This document shows positions 1 to 7,952 of a DNA stretch of 64,000 nucleotides, piece after piece; the first letter of the stretch is position 1; the number at the start of each line of letters is the position of its first letter. Both the position numbers and the translations under genes were made by a program. Source of the stretch: CAWJAP01 sp963834365 (lineage in GTDB: Bacteria > Acidobacteriota > Vicinamibacteria > Vicinamibacterales > Vicinamibacteraceae); NCBI GenBank assembly GCA_963834365.1, contig CAWIBS010000035.1:124001-188000 (forward strand), written 5' to 3'. Below the pieces are notes generated by a model that was not told the DNA's origin, searched no databases, and saw only the letters and a program-made list of their open reading frames with translations.

Positions 1-2
1 CG

Positions 3-937
3 GTGGAAGCCGCCTACATCGGCAACAAAGGCACGCACGTGTTCGCGGGCTTCGGCGGCGACTATGACTTCAACCAGGCGACGATTGAAGGGTTCGGCAC
101 GCTCACGACCAACCAGCGCAAGCCGTTCTTCGACAGGTTCGGCTGGAGCCAGAACTTCCGCTACTACGGCAGCGACGCGAGCAACAACTATCACGGCCTG
201 CAGTTGAAGGCAGACAAGCGTTTTTCGCGCGGCTATTCGCTGCTCGCTCATTACACGTGGTCCCGCTCCTTCAACTACACCAACACCTACTACAACATCG
301 ACCAGGACCTGGCCTACGGTCCCAACGACAACCATCGGGAGCATGTGTTCGGCCTGCACAGCGTGTGGGAACTGCCGGTCGGCAAGGACCGCCGCTACCT
401 GGGCGATGCCAACGGAGTCGTTGACGCCATCCTGGGCGGCTGGCAGGTCAACAACGTGTTCACCTGGCAGAGCGGGCTGCCGTTCACCCCGAGCTACCGG
501 GATTGCAACGCCGACCGCGATACGGGCTGGTGCCGGCCGGACCTCGTGGGCGAGTGGAAGCCCGAGAACCAATCCGCGGAGGCATGGTTCGTCACCACGC
601 CGCTCGCGCCGACGGGCGCGTCACGCCCCTCACGGTCAACGGGCAGACGCTCGGACCGTGGGGACGCCCGCAGCGCGGCACGTTCGGAACCGTCGGGCGC
701 AACCGGTTGCTCGGGCCGTCGTTCTCACAGTGGGATATCTCGTTCTTCAAGAACTTCGCCGTCACCGAAGGGATCAGGGCGCAGTTCCGTGCCGAGGCGT
801 TCAACCTCCTCAACCACGTGAACCTTGCCAACCCGAACACCTGCGTGGACTGCCCGGGCACGGCGGGACGGATCACGAACATCTTCCAGCTCGCCGTGAT
901 GCGTCAGTGGCAGTTCGGGCTGCGCCTGGAGTTCTGA
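3..937 (+). CDS. TonB-dependent receptor, Oar-like, C-terminal part (5' end outside window, frameshifted)
   Basis: This is the last part of an outer-membrane beta-barrel of the Oar-like TonB-dependent receptor family, which imports large nutrients or oligomers using TonB energy. Visible family signatures are paired aromatic strand motifs such as SNNYHGLQLKADKRFSRG, the strand LLAHYTWSRSFNY, the conserved VFTWQSGLPFTP and the terminal strand WQFGLRLEF, which ends in Phe as outer-membrane barrels do. The reading frame that starts at base 3 is lost near 600, where homology jumps to the +2 frame and runs to TGA 935-937 through GPSFSQWDISFFKNF and FNLLNHVN. I read this as one extra or missing base near 595-605. 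The gene begins upstream of the window, so its N-terminal regulatory fold and plug are not visible. Confidence 0.88.
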
Positions 938-1002
938 CCGGCGCCGAGGGTTCTGGCGGAACGAGCAGGGATCAGCCCACGCGTCTGCTGTCGCCGAGTA
1001 AG

Positions 1003-3153
1003 CTACGGCTGCTCCCAGTCGAATGCGTATAGCGCGGTCGAACTGCGGTCGGCGACCACGAGCGGGTTGTCGTTGGCGTCAAGTCCCATCCACGGCGCCC
1101 CGACCCACGCGACAAGGGGGAACGGCGGCGCCTCCCGCAGAGTGATGACCTCCTTGGAGACAACGGACAGGCAGTCGAGCCGCCCGGTGACGATGTCGAT
1201 GCCGCAGATCGACCCGCCGTCTCGAGTCCACTGTGGGTATGCGAGCTTTATGGGTCCAAGGTCTTCCCACTGATCTTGATCGTGCCGAAGCACCACGAAC
1301 CGAAAGCCCGACGGGTGCTCTGTCGCTGCCAGGAGGTCGCCCTGGCGCGAGCACTTGGGCCAGCGCAACGTCTCGGCGCCCGGCATCGGGGTCGCATGCC
1401 CCGTTTTCGGATCGAGCTGCAAGATGCCGGCTTTCATGGAGAACGCCCGGCCGAAGATGAGTGTCCCATCGCGCCGCCAGCATGGGTCCCAGAAATGGTC
1501 CTCGGGATCTCGAGAGCGAAAGACAAGCTCGTTCGCCGATCCATCAGCGGCGACTCGATAGATGGCAAGCTGCGGTTCGTCGGGCGTCCGCCCGGCGAAG
1601 ACGATCGTTCGTCCATCGGGCGACCACCGCGGCAGATGCGCCTCCATCGGTTTCGACGTCAGCGGCTGCCGGTGGCTTCCATCGGACCGGCTCTTCCACA
1701 GCGTGCCCTCCGGGTAACGCACCCAGACGAGCCACTCGCCGTCAGGTGAAGGGTCGGCATAGATCGCGGACTCCCCCTCGAGCGCCGGTGCAAAGGCCTT
1801 GGTTTTCGGATCGAGCCGCATCAACTCTCCCCGCCCCAAGCGACCGAACGCGAACAGCTGCCGACCATCGCGGCTGACACCTGGCCCCCAGAAACTCAGG
1901 GGGCCGACGGTAAGCCGCTCGTGAGCCCGCGCTCCAAAGCCGTGCCAGAGCCGCTCACGTGTCGCGAACAGATCCTGCCGGAAGGCACCGGGTTCTTCGC
2001 GGTCATAAACGAAATAACGTCCGTCCGGCGTCCACTCCCCGCGCGATCCTGGCCAGAGACTGCGAGGCGCTCCACCCTCAGGGCCTCTCTCCCATATCGA
2101 ATCGTCAACCGCATTGCGCATAGGGCCTCGGCGGAAAAACCGGAGCCGCGAACCATCCGGCGCCCAGCGCGGCCGAATGACGTCGGTCGCGACAGGACCG
2201 AGATCTCTGACGTTCGATCCGTCAGTCTGCGCCAGGATCAGGCGAGGAGGACCTTCCTGGTGATTTCGGATGAGCGCGAGCGTCCTGCCGTCTGGTGCAA
2301 CGTCTCCCCAATTCCCCAGGAGATTCGGAATGCGTCGTGGAGCTCCGCCGGCAGTCGAGACCAGCCAGAGGGGGAGCCCGACCTCGGTGCTCCGAATGGG
2401 CTGAGACTCTGACGCGCCCCTGACGAGCAAGGATGATTGTTCGGGAACGTAGTCGAGGACACGAACCTCGTAGTGAAAGGGCAGGGGGATCTCCACGGGC
2501 TCGCCCCCGGCGATTGGCAGCTCATAGAGCGCGTAAGAGCCTTCTGGAGCCTGCCCAGGCCGTCGCGGCATCGCCAGGTAAACGCGTTCGTGATCGCTTG
2601 CCCAGGACCAGTTCGCGTAGGGATTCTCACAAGCCTCATTGGTTCGGAGCCGGCCGCCGAACCGTTCCAGGTCCGACACTAGCGGCCGCACCGACAGGAT
2701 TCTCGCCGAGGCCACCGGCCAGGGGAGCAGAGAGGCAAGCGCGGCAAGCGTCACAACTGCGAACAGCGAGACGCGCCAGGACCTGCGACCCACCGCAGCA
2801 GCCCACCAACGTTTCTCCTGGGGTACTCGTTCCGGTGAGAACGATTGGGCCGGGGCAGGCGGGATCGCCTCGGAATCCAGCTCGAGTGTCTCTCCTCGTG
2901 AAGGAACCGCGTGCTCGCGATGCAGTAGCGGGTCGCGCTCGCCACGCCACAGGTCCAGCTCATGAGTGAGCGCATAGACCGAACCACCTTTGGCATGGAC
3001 CAGGCGATGGACCGGTAGTCCCTCTTCCTGCTCCCACCGCTGGACGGTCGTGACGCTTCGGTTGAGGTAAGCGGCGATCTCTTTCCAGGAGTCGAGTCGG
3101 CCAGACTCATGGTCGGGGCGCGCCGATGGATCGGTCGAACCGCTGGCAGTCAT
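1003..3153 (-). CDS. HTH transcriptional regulator with TolB/PD40 beta-propeller
   Basis: This protein of about 716 residues has an N-terminal helix-turn-helix (SWKEIAAYLNRSVTTVQRWE, followed by EGLPVHRL), then one membrane segment (about residues 115-140), then a long WD40/TolB-like PD40 propeller with repeated WSPDGR or APDGR turns. It is probably a membrane-anchored regulator with an extracytoplasmic propeller sensor, a design common in Acidobacteriota. Ligand and target are unknown. An open frame extends upstream to 3321, but I chose the ATG at 3153 because GGGGAG lies 4-5 bases before it and the extra upstream residues do not look like a natural N-terminus. No frameshift is evident. Confidence 0.85.
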   Translation of the reverse strand: MTASGSTDPSARPDHESGRLDSWKEIAAYLNRSVTTVQRWEQEEGLPVHRLVHAKGGSVYALTHELDLWRGERDPLLHREHAVPSRGETLELDSEAIPPAPAQSFSPERVPQEKRWWAAAVGRRSWRVSLFAVVTLAALASLLPWPVASARILSVRPLVSDLERFGGRLRTNEACENPYANWSWASDHERVYLAMPRRPGQAPEGSYALYELPIAGGEPVEIPLPFHYEVRVLDYVPEQSSLLVRGASESQPIRSTEVGLPLWLVSTAGGAPRRIPNLLGNWGDVAPDGRTLALIRNHQEGPPRLILAQTDGSNVRDLGPVATDVIRPRWAPDGSRLRFFRRGPMRNAVDDSIWERGPEGGAPRSLWPGSRGEWTPDGRYFVYDREEPGAFRQDLFATRERLWHGFGARAHERLTVGPLSFWGPGVSRDGRQLFAFGRLGRGELMRLDPKTKAFAPALEGESAIYADPSPDGEWLVWVRYPEGTLWKSRSDGSHRQPLTSKPMEAHLPRWSPDGRTIVFAGRTPDEPQLAIYRVAADGSANELVFRSRDPEDHFWDPCWRRDGTLIFGRAFSMKAGILQLDPKTGHATPMPGAETLRWPKCSRQGDLLAATEHPSGFRFVVLRHDQDQWEDLGPIKLAYPQWTRDGGSICGIDIVTGRLDCLSVVSKEVITLREAPPFPLVAWVGAPWMGLDANDNPLVVADRSSTALYAFDWEQP

Positions 3154-3381
3154 GTCTCCCCGAATGGGCCGCATCGTAGCGACCGGGGCGGGCGCAGTCA
3201 ACGGCATCGGTAGACCCGCAACAGGGATTCCAATCCCCAAAACGCACTGAATCACCCTGAAACGCACCACGACTTCACGCGTGGCGTTTCGTCGCTTGCA
3301 GGGAGCTGCTGGACCATCCATTCATGGGCGAGTCGGCGGCCCTTTCGGTGCGTCGCGCGGCCGCCGGGAAGGAGATCTCCC

Positions 3382-3939
3382 ATGGACGGAACCCTCCGGC
3401 TGACGCTCGCCTTTTCTGCCTTGCTTCATCTGACGACCTCCGCTGCGCTTCCAGATTCCGGTCGGTCGAACCAGACACACGGGTCGCCGGTGATGAGCAA
3501 TTCCGGGTTCACTCAGGACCTCTCGCGCGCCAATTCCCCCACTAACACGATTAGCGCGGTCGCGGACTCGGAGCGGCGACCAGCGCGTGCGACGCCGCTG
3601 CCCCTGGACGTCGTGCTCGTCAAACAGCGGCTCTACGAGCCACCCGGCATGCTGGACTTCGCCGTCGTCACGCCATTTGATGCCGACAATCGCGAAGCGG
3701 GTGTGGAGCTTCGCTGTAACTCGCAGGCGGTCGCCTCCACGATCTGGAAGCTCGACGACAAGTCCAACACCGTCCGCGAGTTTCGTTGGAAGCTCACCGA
3801 CGAGAATTGCGTTTACGAGCTGGTGGCAATCCTGGTGAGAACAAGGGACTACTTGTACCTGTACCAGATGGTGCCCAGCAGGGTCTGGCTACCGGACAAA
3901 ATGCCCACGCGGCAGTTCGGACGAGGAAGCCGATTCTGA
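3382..3939 (+). CDS. hypothetical secreted protein
   Basis: I do not recognise this 185-residue protein. It opens with a Sec-type signal peptide (MDGTLRLTLAFSALLHLTTSAALP). A low-complexity Ser/Thr/Asn linker runs to about residue 70. A beta-rich domain of about 110 residues follows, with two cysteines (in ELRCNSQAV and DENCVYEL) that could form a disulfide. The start is well supported by AAGGAG at 3369-3374, seven bases before the ATG. It is divergent from the HTH/PD40 regulator. Function is unknown. Confidence 0.7.
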   Translation: MDGTLRLTLAFSALLHLTTSAALPDSGRSNQTHGSPVMSNSGFTQDLSRANSPTNTISAVADSERRPARATPLPLDVVLVKQRLYEPPGMLDFAVVTPFDADNREAGVELRCNSQAVASTIWKLDDKSNTVREFRWKLTDENCVYELVAILVRTRDYLYLYQMVPSRVWLPDKMPTRQFGRGSRF

Positions 3940-4158
3940 AGCGCGATGATCGTGCGGGCGATGGTGCGGTCAGGCAGCACCGAACTCGCGCACCAATCTC
4001 GATTCTCTGAACCGGTTCTGTAGAGGAGCTTCCCTGATCGACCCGGCGAGCTCACGGAGCGCACATCGTGTGGCTGCACGCGACGCCTCGGCTTCCCGGG
4101 CCTCTTCGGGTGAAAGCAGCTCGGGAACAAGGCGGAACGTCGTTCGACGAGGTCCGAC

Positions 4159-4176
4159 GTAGAATCCGGCTGCCAA
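4159..4176 (+). promoter_or_regulatory. putative -10 region in an 18-base motif shared with 6042-6059
   Basis: The motif GTAGAATCCGGCTGCCAA includes a TAGAAT hexamer that resembles a sigma-70 -10 box. It lies about 60 bases upstream of the amidohydrolase start at 4236. The same 18 bases occur in opposite orientation just upstream of the RidA gene start at 6029. No convincing -35 box is visible. The rest of 3940-4235 holds no gene that I can support. Confidence 0.35.
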
Positions 4177-4235
4177 GTCAATGGCACAGAGTCGAAGATC
4201 AGAGTCGAACGCAGAACCCCGGAGCGAGTGACGCG

Positions 4236-5528
4236 ATGCGATTCACGATTGGCCGATGTCTATGGTCGTGCGTGGCGCTGCTGGGCTGGACCGGGTCGGC
4301 CTCCGCGCAGGACTACGATCTCCTGCTCAAGGGCGGACACGTCATCGACGCAAAGAACGGCGTCAGCGCGGTGCGCGACGTGGCCATGAAGGACGGCAGG
4401 ATTGCCGCGGTTGCCGCGAACATCGACCCGAAGACCACGTTCAAGGTCGTCGATGTCTCGGGCCTCTACGTGACGCCGGGGCTGGTCGACATCCATTTTC
4501 ACGCCTATGCCGGCGGCGTCTACCCGCGCGGCATCTACCCCGACGGGTTCACCTTCCGCACCGGCGTCACCACCGTCGCCGATGCGGGCAGCGCGGGCTG
4601 GCGCACGTTCGAGGACTTCAAGACCCGGGTCATCGATCGCTCCATGACCCGCGTGCTCGCCTTCCTCAACATCGTCGGCTACGGCATTGCGGGCGCCGAT
4701 CGCGAGAATGACCTTTCGGACATGGACGCGAAGGCCACCGCCGACCTCGCGCTCAAGCACAAGGGCCTGATTGTCGGCATCAAGACCGCGCACTACGACG
4801 GGCCGGAGTGGGATCCTGTCTCGCGGTCCGTCGAGGCCGGCAGAATCGCGGACATTCCGGTCATGGTCGACTTCGGCAGCGGCCGCGTGCGCACGATTGC
4901 GGAGCTGTTCACCAAGTACTTCCGGCCCGGGGACATCTACACGCACTGCTATGCCGGCGGCGGCCGCGGCGAAATCCTGGACGGCAAGGTGAATCCCGCC
5001 ATCTTCGCGGCGCAGAAGAAGGGCATTCTCTTCGACATCGGCCACGGCGGTGGCAGCTTCGTGTTCCGCACCGCCGTGCAGGCGTTCAAGGAGCGCTTCC
5101 AGCCCGACTCGATCTCGACCGACTTTCACATCAACAGCATGAACGCCGGCATGAAGGACCTGCTCAACGTCATGAGCAAGTTCCTCGCGCTCGGCATGCC
5201 CCTCGACGATGTGATCGCGCGATCGACGTGGAACCCTGCGCGCGCGATCAAGCAGGAACAGCTGGGACACCTGAGCGTGGGCGCGATTGCCGACGTCGCC
5301 GTGCTGCGACTCGAGAAGGGACGCTTCGGCTACGGCGACCAGTTCGGCGCCCGCCTGATGGGCAACGAGCGGTTGAGCGCGGAGATGACGCTCAAGGACG
5401 GCAAGATCGTCTACGACCTCAACAGCCTCTCGCGACCCGCCTGGGACAGCCTGCCTGCCGACCACCGCGACACCGGCGACGCCCGATGGGACGCGTATAC
5501 CAGTCGGCGTCCGACGCCGCGCAACTGA
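4236..5528 (+). CDS. secreted amidohydrolase/deacetylase family metallohydrolase
   Basis: This 430-residue zinc TIM-barrel hydrolase belongs to the amidohydrolase/deacetylase group typified by Enterococcus EF_0837, members of which hydrolyse N-acylated amino acids or similar amides. A signal peptide ending near SASAQ precedes the small beta-sandwich domain (YDLLLKGGHVIDAKNGV). Metal-ligand signatures are the HxH in VDIHFHAY, histidines in YTHCYAGGG and DIGHGGGSF, and an Asp-rich STDFHINS. The C-terminus has the usual LGHLSVGAIADVAVLRLE. I chose the ATG at 4236 rather than the frame opening at 4068 because it starts the signal peptide and has GGAG upstream. In other bacteria this family sits next to SelA-like PLP enzymes and aldolases, as it does here (7498 and 6324). 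The substrate is not known. Confidence 0.88.
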   Translation: MRFTIGRCLWSCVALLGWTGSASAQDYDLLLKGGHVIDAKNGVSAVRDVAMKDGRIAAVAANIDPKTTFKVVDVSGLYVTPGLVDIHFHAYAGGVYPRGIYPDGFTFRTGVTTVADAGSAGWRTFEDFKTRVIDRSMTRVLAFLNIVGYGIAGADRENDLSDMDAKATADLALKHKGLIVGIKTAHYDGPEWDPVSRSVEAGRIADIPVMVDFGSGRVRTIAELFTKYFRPGDIYTHCYAGGGRGEILDGKVNPAIFAAQKKGILFDIGHGGGSFVFRTAVQAFKERFQPDSISTDFHINSMNAGMKDLLNVMSKFLALGMPLDDVIARSTWNPARAIKQEQLGHLSVGAIADVAVLRLEKGRFGYGDQFGARLMGNERLSAEMTLKDGKIVYDLNSLSRPAWDSLPADHRDTGDARWDAYTSRRPTPRN

Positions 5529-5549
5529 GAGCCCGGAGCGAGCGCGCTG

Positions 5550-6029
5550 TCAATCCACATAGGCAATCGCCGAGATCTGAACGAGCTGTCCCTTCGTCTG
5601 AAAGCCGGTCGCGCCGAAATAGGAGCGCACGGGCCGCGGCTCGGGAACGCGGCCGTTGTACACCTCGTTCATCGGCTCCCAGTTGCGTTCGGCGTCGACG
5701 AGCGCCACCTGCACCTGGAGCAGATCGGCCATCGACGCGCCCGCCTCCTTCAGCAGGGTCTGCATCAGATCGAGCGCATCGCCGGTCTGCTGTCGGATGT
5801 CGCCGGGCCCTTCGGGACGACGACTCGCGTACCAGCCGCCGACGCCGCTCACGAAGAGCAGGTGGCCCGACCGGATCACGCCCAGGGTCTCGGGCGACGT
5901 GCCGGTGGGATCCTTGAAGCGCTGCTTGCGCGGCGGCGAGGTGCCCTGCAGGACGCCCAGGCCGACGACGCCAGTCCCGGCCATCTGTATCAGTTCCCGC
6001 CTGGACGTTGCGCGCGGCCTTCGGCTCAT
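5550..6029 (-). CDS. RidA/YjgF family protein with Tat signal
   Basis: This 159-residue protein belongs to the RidA family, which hydrolyses reactive enamine/imine intermediates released by PLP enzymes to keto acids and ammonia. The N-terminus is a twin-arginine signal (SRRELIQMAGTGVVGLGVLQG), so it should be exported or membrane anchored, unlike classical cytosolic RidA. The fold markers are IRSGHLLFVSGVGG, DALDLMQTLLKEAG and PRPVRSYFGATGF. The Arg in VRS matches the catalytic Arg of RidA, which binds the substrate carboxylate. The start is fixed by AGGAGGAG just upstream (6032-6039). It converges with the amidohydrolase. A much longer open frame through this gene continues to 7079 but is an antisense artefact of the next gene. 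Confidence 0.88.
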   Translation of the reverse strand: MSRRPRATSRRELIQMAGTGVVGLGVLQGTSPPRKQRFKDPTGTSPETLGVIRSGHLLFVSGVGGWYASRRPEGPGDIRQQTGDALDLMQTLLKEAGASMADLLQVQVALVDAERNWEPMNEVYNGRVPEPRPVRSYFGATGFQTKGQLVQISAIAYVD

Positions 6030-6041
6030 GTCTCCTCCTGA

Positions 6042-6059
6042 TTGGCAGCCGGATTCTAC
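6042..6059 (-). promoter_or_regulatory. putative -10 region of the RidA gene
   Basis: This is the minus-strand copy of the 18-base motif also found at 4159-4176. Its TAGAAT (6053-6058) lies about 24 bases before the RidA ATG, with the Shine-Dalgarno sequence in between, which suits a short 5' leader. No clear -35 box is visible. Confidence 0.4.
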
Positions 6060-6117
6060 GCCGATTGCGAGGCCCGGCCCTTCGGAGCACGGCCGCCAGC
6101 GCGGTGGCGGGTGACCC

Positions 6118-6297
6118 GCCAGGGTCGCCCGAGTACACCGCGCTTCGAAAGGCCAGCCGCCCGCGCTGCCGGCAGGCCCGCTGAGGGCCGGCCGCACAGC
6201 AGCGCGGGCTCGAGGGCTGGCCGCCGATGGCCTGAGGGGCCAGCGGCCAAACACGCGGCCCGCGCCGCGCGCTGAGGGCGCGCGGCGCCAGAACAAA
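6118..6297. repeat. GC-rich intergenic repeat with imperfect palindromes
   Basis: This segment lies between two divergent genes and is built of short GC-rich imperfect palindromes such as GGCAGGCCCGCTGAGGGCC and CGCGCTGAGGGCGCGCGGCG, separated by segments like CACAGCAGCGCGGGCTCGAG. Very similar blocks, in the same order, fill 44750-44975. Nothing here looks coding. Confidence 0.6.
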
Positions 6298-6309
6298 AGT
6301 GAGGGGCGA

Positions 6310-6315
6310 TATACT
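6310..6315 (+). promoter_or_regulatory. putative -10 box giving a leaderless transcript
   Basis: TATACT ends eight bases before the ATG at 6324, and there is no Shine-Dalgarno sequence in that gap. If this is the -10 box, transcription would begin at or within a base or two of the start codon. This is inference from spacing only. Confidence 0.35.
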
Positions 6316-6323
6316 CCAGCCTC

Positions 6324-7952
6324 ATGAACAGGCGTCAGGCACTGGCCATCGGCCTCGGCGCAGCCGCGTCGACGCTGGCGCGAAGCGGCACGAGCGTGGC
6401 GCACGCCTCTGCTGAGGCGAGCCCGGGAAAGCCCCTGACGCGAGATGCCGCCCGCACGCATTTCGCCGGCATTGCCATCTTCGCGATGACGCCCATGCGC
6501 CTGCAGAACGGGCGCGCCGAGGTCGACTTCGACGGGTTCGCGCGCAACCTGCGTTTCTTCGTGAAGCATCCGTCGGGCTACAGTCTCGCCGTGTGCGGCG
6601 CAGTCGGCGAGTATCACGTGCTCACGCCGGAAGAACGCACGCGGCTCGTGACCATTGCGGCGGCCGAGAAAGGCAGCCGGCTGCTCGTGGCCGGCGCCGG
6701 CGGCGACACGACGCGGGAGGCGATCGCGAACGCCGGGATCGCGCAGAAAGCGGGCGCCGATGCCGCCGTCATCCTGCCCTCCGCCGCGATCGGCAAGGGC
6801 GGTGACGCGGCGCTCCTGGCACACTTCCTCGAGATCGCGCGCGCCGTCGACATCGGCGTGATCCCCTATCGCTCGCCGTCGACGCTCTTCGGGCACGACA
6901 CCCTGATGCGGCTTCTCGATCAACCCAACATCCTGGCGGTCAAGGAACAGACGGGCGACCTGCGTTTTCTCCGCGACGCCGACGTGAAGACGGGCGGCCG
7001 GCTGCCGCTCGTTCCCGCGCACGAGCGGATGGCGCCGTTCAGCCATCTCGCCGGGGCGACCGGCATCACGAGCGGCCATGCGAACTATGCGACGGCGCGC
7101 TCCATCGAGCTCTGGCAGTGGCTGGGCGCCGGCCGGACGAAGGACGCGATGGCGCTCGCCGATCAGTTCGCCGAACTCGACGTCCTGCGCGCGAAGTACG
7201 GCGACGTGCTCATCAAGGCCGGCCTCGAGCTGCGCGGCCTGGCCGGCGGGCCGATGCGCCAGAATCCGTCGCCGCTGCCTGCCGAAGGCCGCGCAGCCCT
7301 CGAGCGCGCGATGCGCGCGTTGAACGTGGAGCCGGTGGGCGCTAGTGGACTAAGCCCAGAGTTCACTTGTGTTGGATGTGGCGCAGGCCTAGGCCTGCTC
7401 GGGCCCGCGTTGGCCGGGCTAAAGCCCGGCGCCACCCTGGCGGGCCCGTTGTCAACTCAAGTGAACTCTGGGATTAGCGCTCGGAATCGGGGGAGCCATG
7501 AACGTGAAGTCGAGAAGGCGCGGCGGTTGGAGCCGGAGAGATCTCGTTCGTGCCGGCGGCCTGGCCACCGCCTCCGGGATGCTCGCGGGGATCCGGGCGG
7601 ACGCTGCCGCCTCGCCCGCTTCGATCGCTGCCGCACTGCCCAGCCCCGACATCTACACGCGAATCGGCGTCCGCCCGTTCATCAACCTCACCGGGACGTT
7701 CACGATCAACGGCGGCGCCTTGTCGCTTCCCGAGGTTCGCGAGGCGAGCGGACGCGCGGCCGTGCACGCCGTCGACATCGACGAGCTGATGGAGAAGGCA
7801 GGCGCCCGCATCGCCGAGCTGCTGGGCACCGAAGGCGCGATTGTCACGTCTGGAGCGGCGGCCGCCCTGACGCAGGCGACGGCGGCCTGTGTCGCCGGGA
7901 CCGACCCCGAGCTCATGCAACAGCTCCCGGACCTCACCGGGCTCAAAGATGA
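6324..7952 (+). CDS. dihydrodipicolinate synthase family aldolase/lyase with Tat signal, stop codon displaced
   Basis: Residues 1-30 form a twin-arginine-like signal (MNRRQALAIGLGAAASTLA). Residues 45-336 form a DapA/NAL-type class I aldolase barrel, which uses a Schiff-base Lys to cleave or condense keto acids. The expected Lys is in NILAVKEQTGD and the conserved Tyr in VIPYRSP. CGAVGEYHVLTPEER matches the GExxxLTxEE region. Homology stops near RALNVEPVG (about 7350), exactly where a 127-base palindromic element begins. The frame then runs through the element and on to TGA at 7952, overlapping the next gene in a different frame by 455 bases. Either the element removed the natural stop or a small indel hides it: a one-base shift gives TAG or TAA at once. 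Only about the first 340 residues should be treated as the enzyme. Confidence 0.8.
   Translation: MNRRQALAIGLGAAASTLARSGTSVAHASAEASPGKPLTRDAARTHFAGIAIFAMTPMRLQNGRAEVDFDGFARNLRFFVKHPSGYSLAVCGAVGEYHVLTPEERTRLVTIAAAEKGSRLLVAGAGGDTTREAIANAGIAQKAGADAAVILPSAAIGKGGDAALLAHFLEIARAVDIGVIPYRSPSTLFGHDTLMRLLDQPNILAVKEQTGDLRFLRDADVKTGGRLPLVPAHERMAPFSHLAGATGITSGHANYATARSIELWQWLGAGRTKDAMALADQFAELDVLRAKYGDVLIKAGLELRGLAGGPMRQNPSPLPAEGRAALERAMRALNVEPVGASGLSPEFTCVGCGAGLGLLGPALAGLKPGATLAGPLSTQVNSGISARNRGSHEREVEKARRLEPERSRSCRRPGHRLRDARGDPGGRCRLARFDRCRTAQPRHLHANRRPPVHQPHRDVHDQRRRLVASRGSRGERTRGRARRRHRRADGEGRRPHRRAAGHRRRDCHVWSGGRPDAGDGGLCRRDRPRAHATAPGPHRAQR
7351..7477. repeat. MITE/REP-like palindromic element, copy A
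   Basis: This 127-base element is bounded by 25-base inverted repeats (7351-7375 and 7453-7477) that match at 23 of 25 positions. Inside are smaller palindromes, CAGGCCTAGGCCTG and GCCGGGCTAAAGCCCGGC. Copy B at 9141-9287 has the same order of parts. The element begins where homology of the DapA-like enzyme ends and finishes 21 bases before the SelA-like start codon. Confidence 0.8.

Noticed and set aside
5550..7079. A 509-residue protein ending in RidA
   Set aside because: The first 350 codons are antisense to the DapA-like gene. The RidA part has its own Tat signal and Shine-Dalgarno sequence at 6029.
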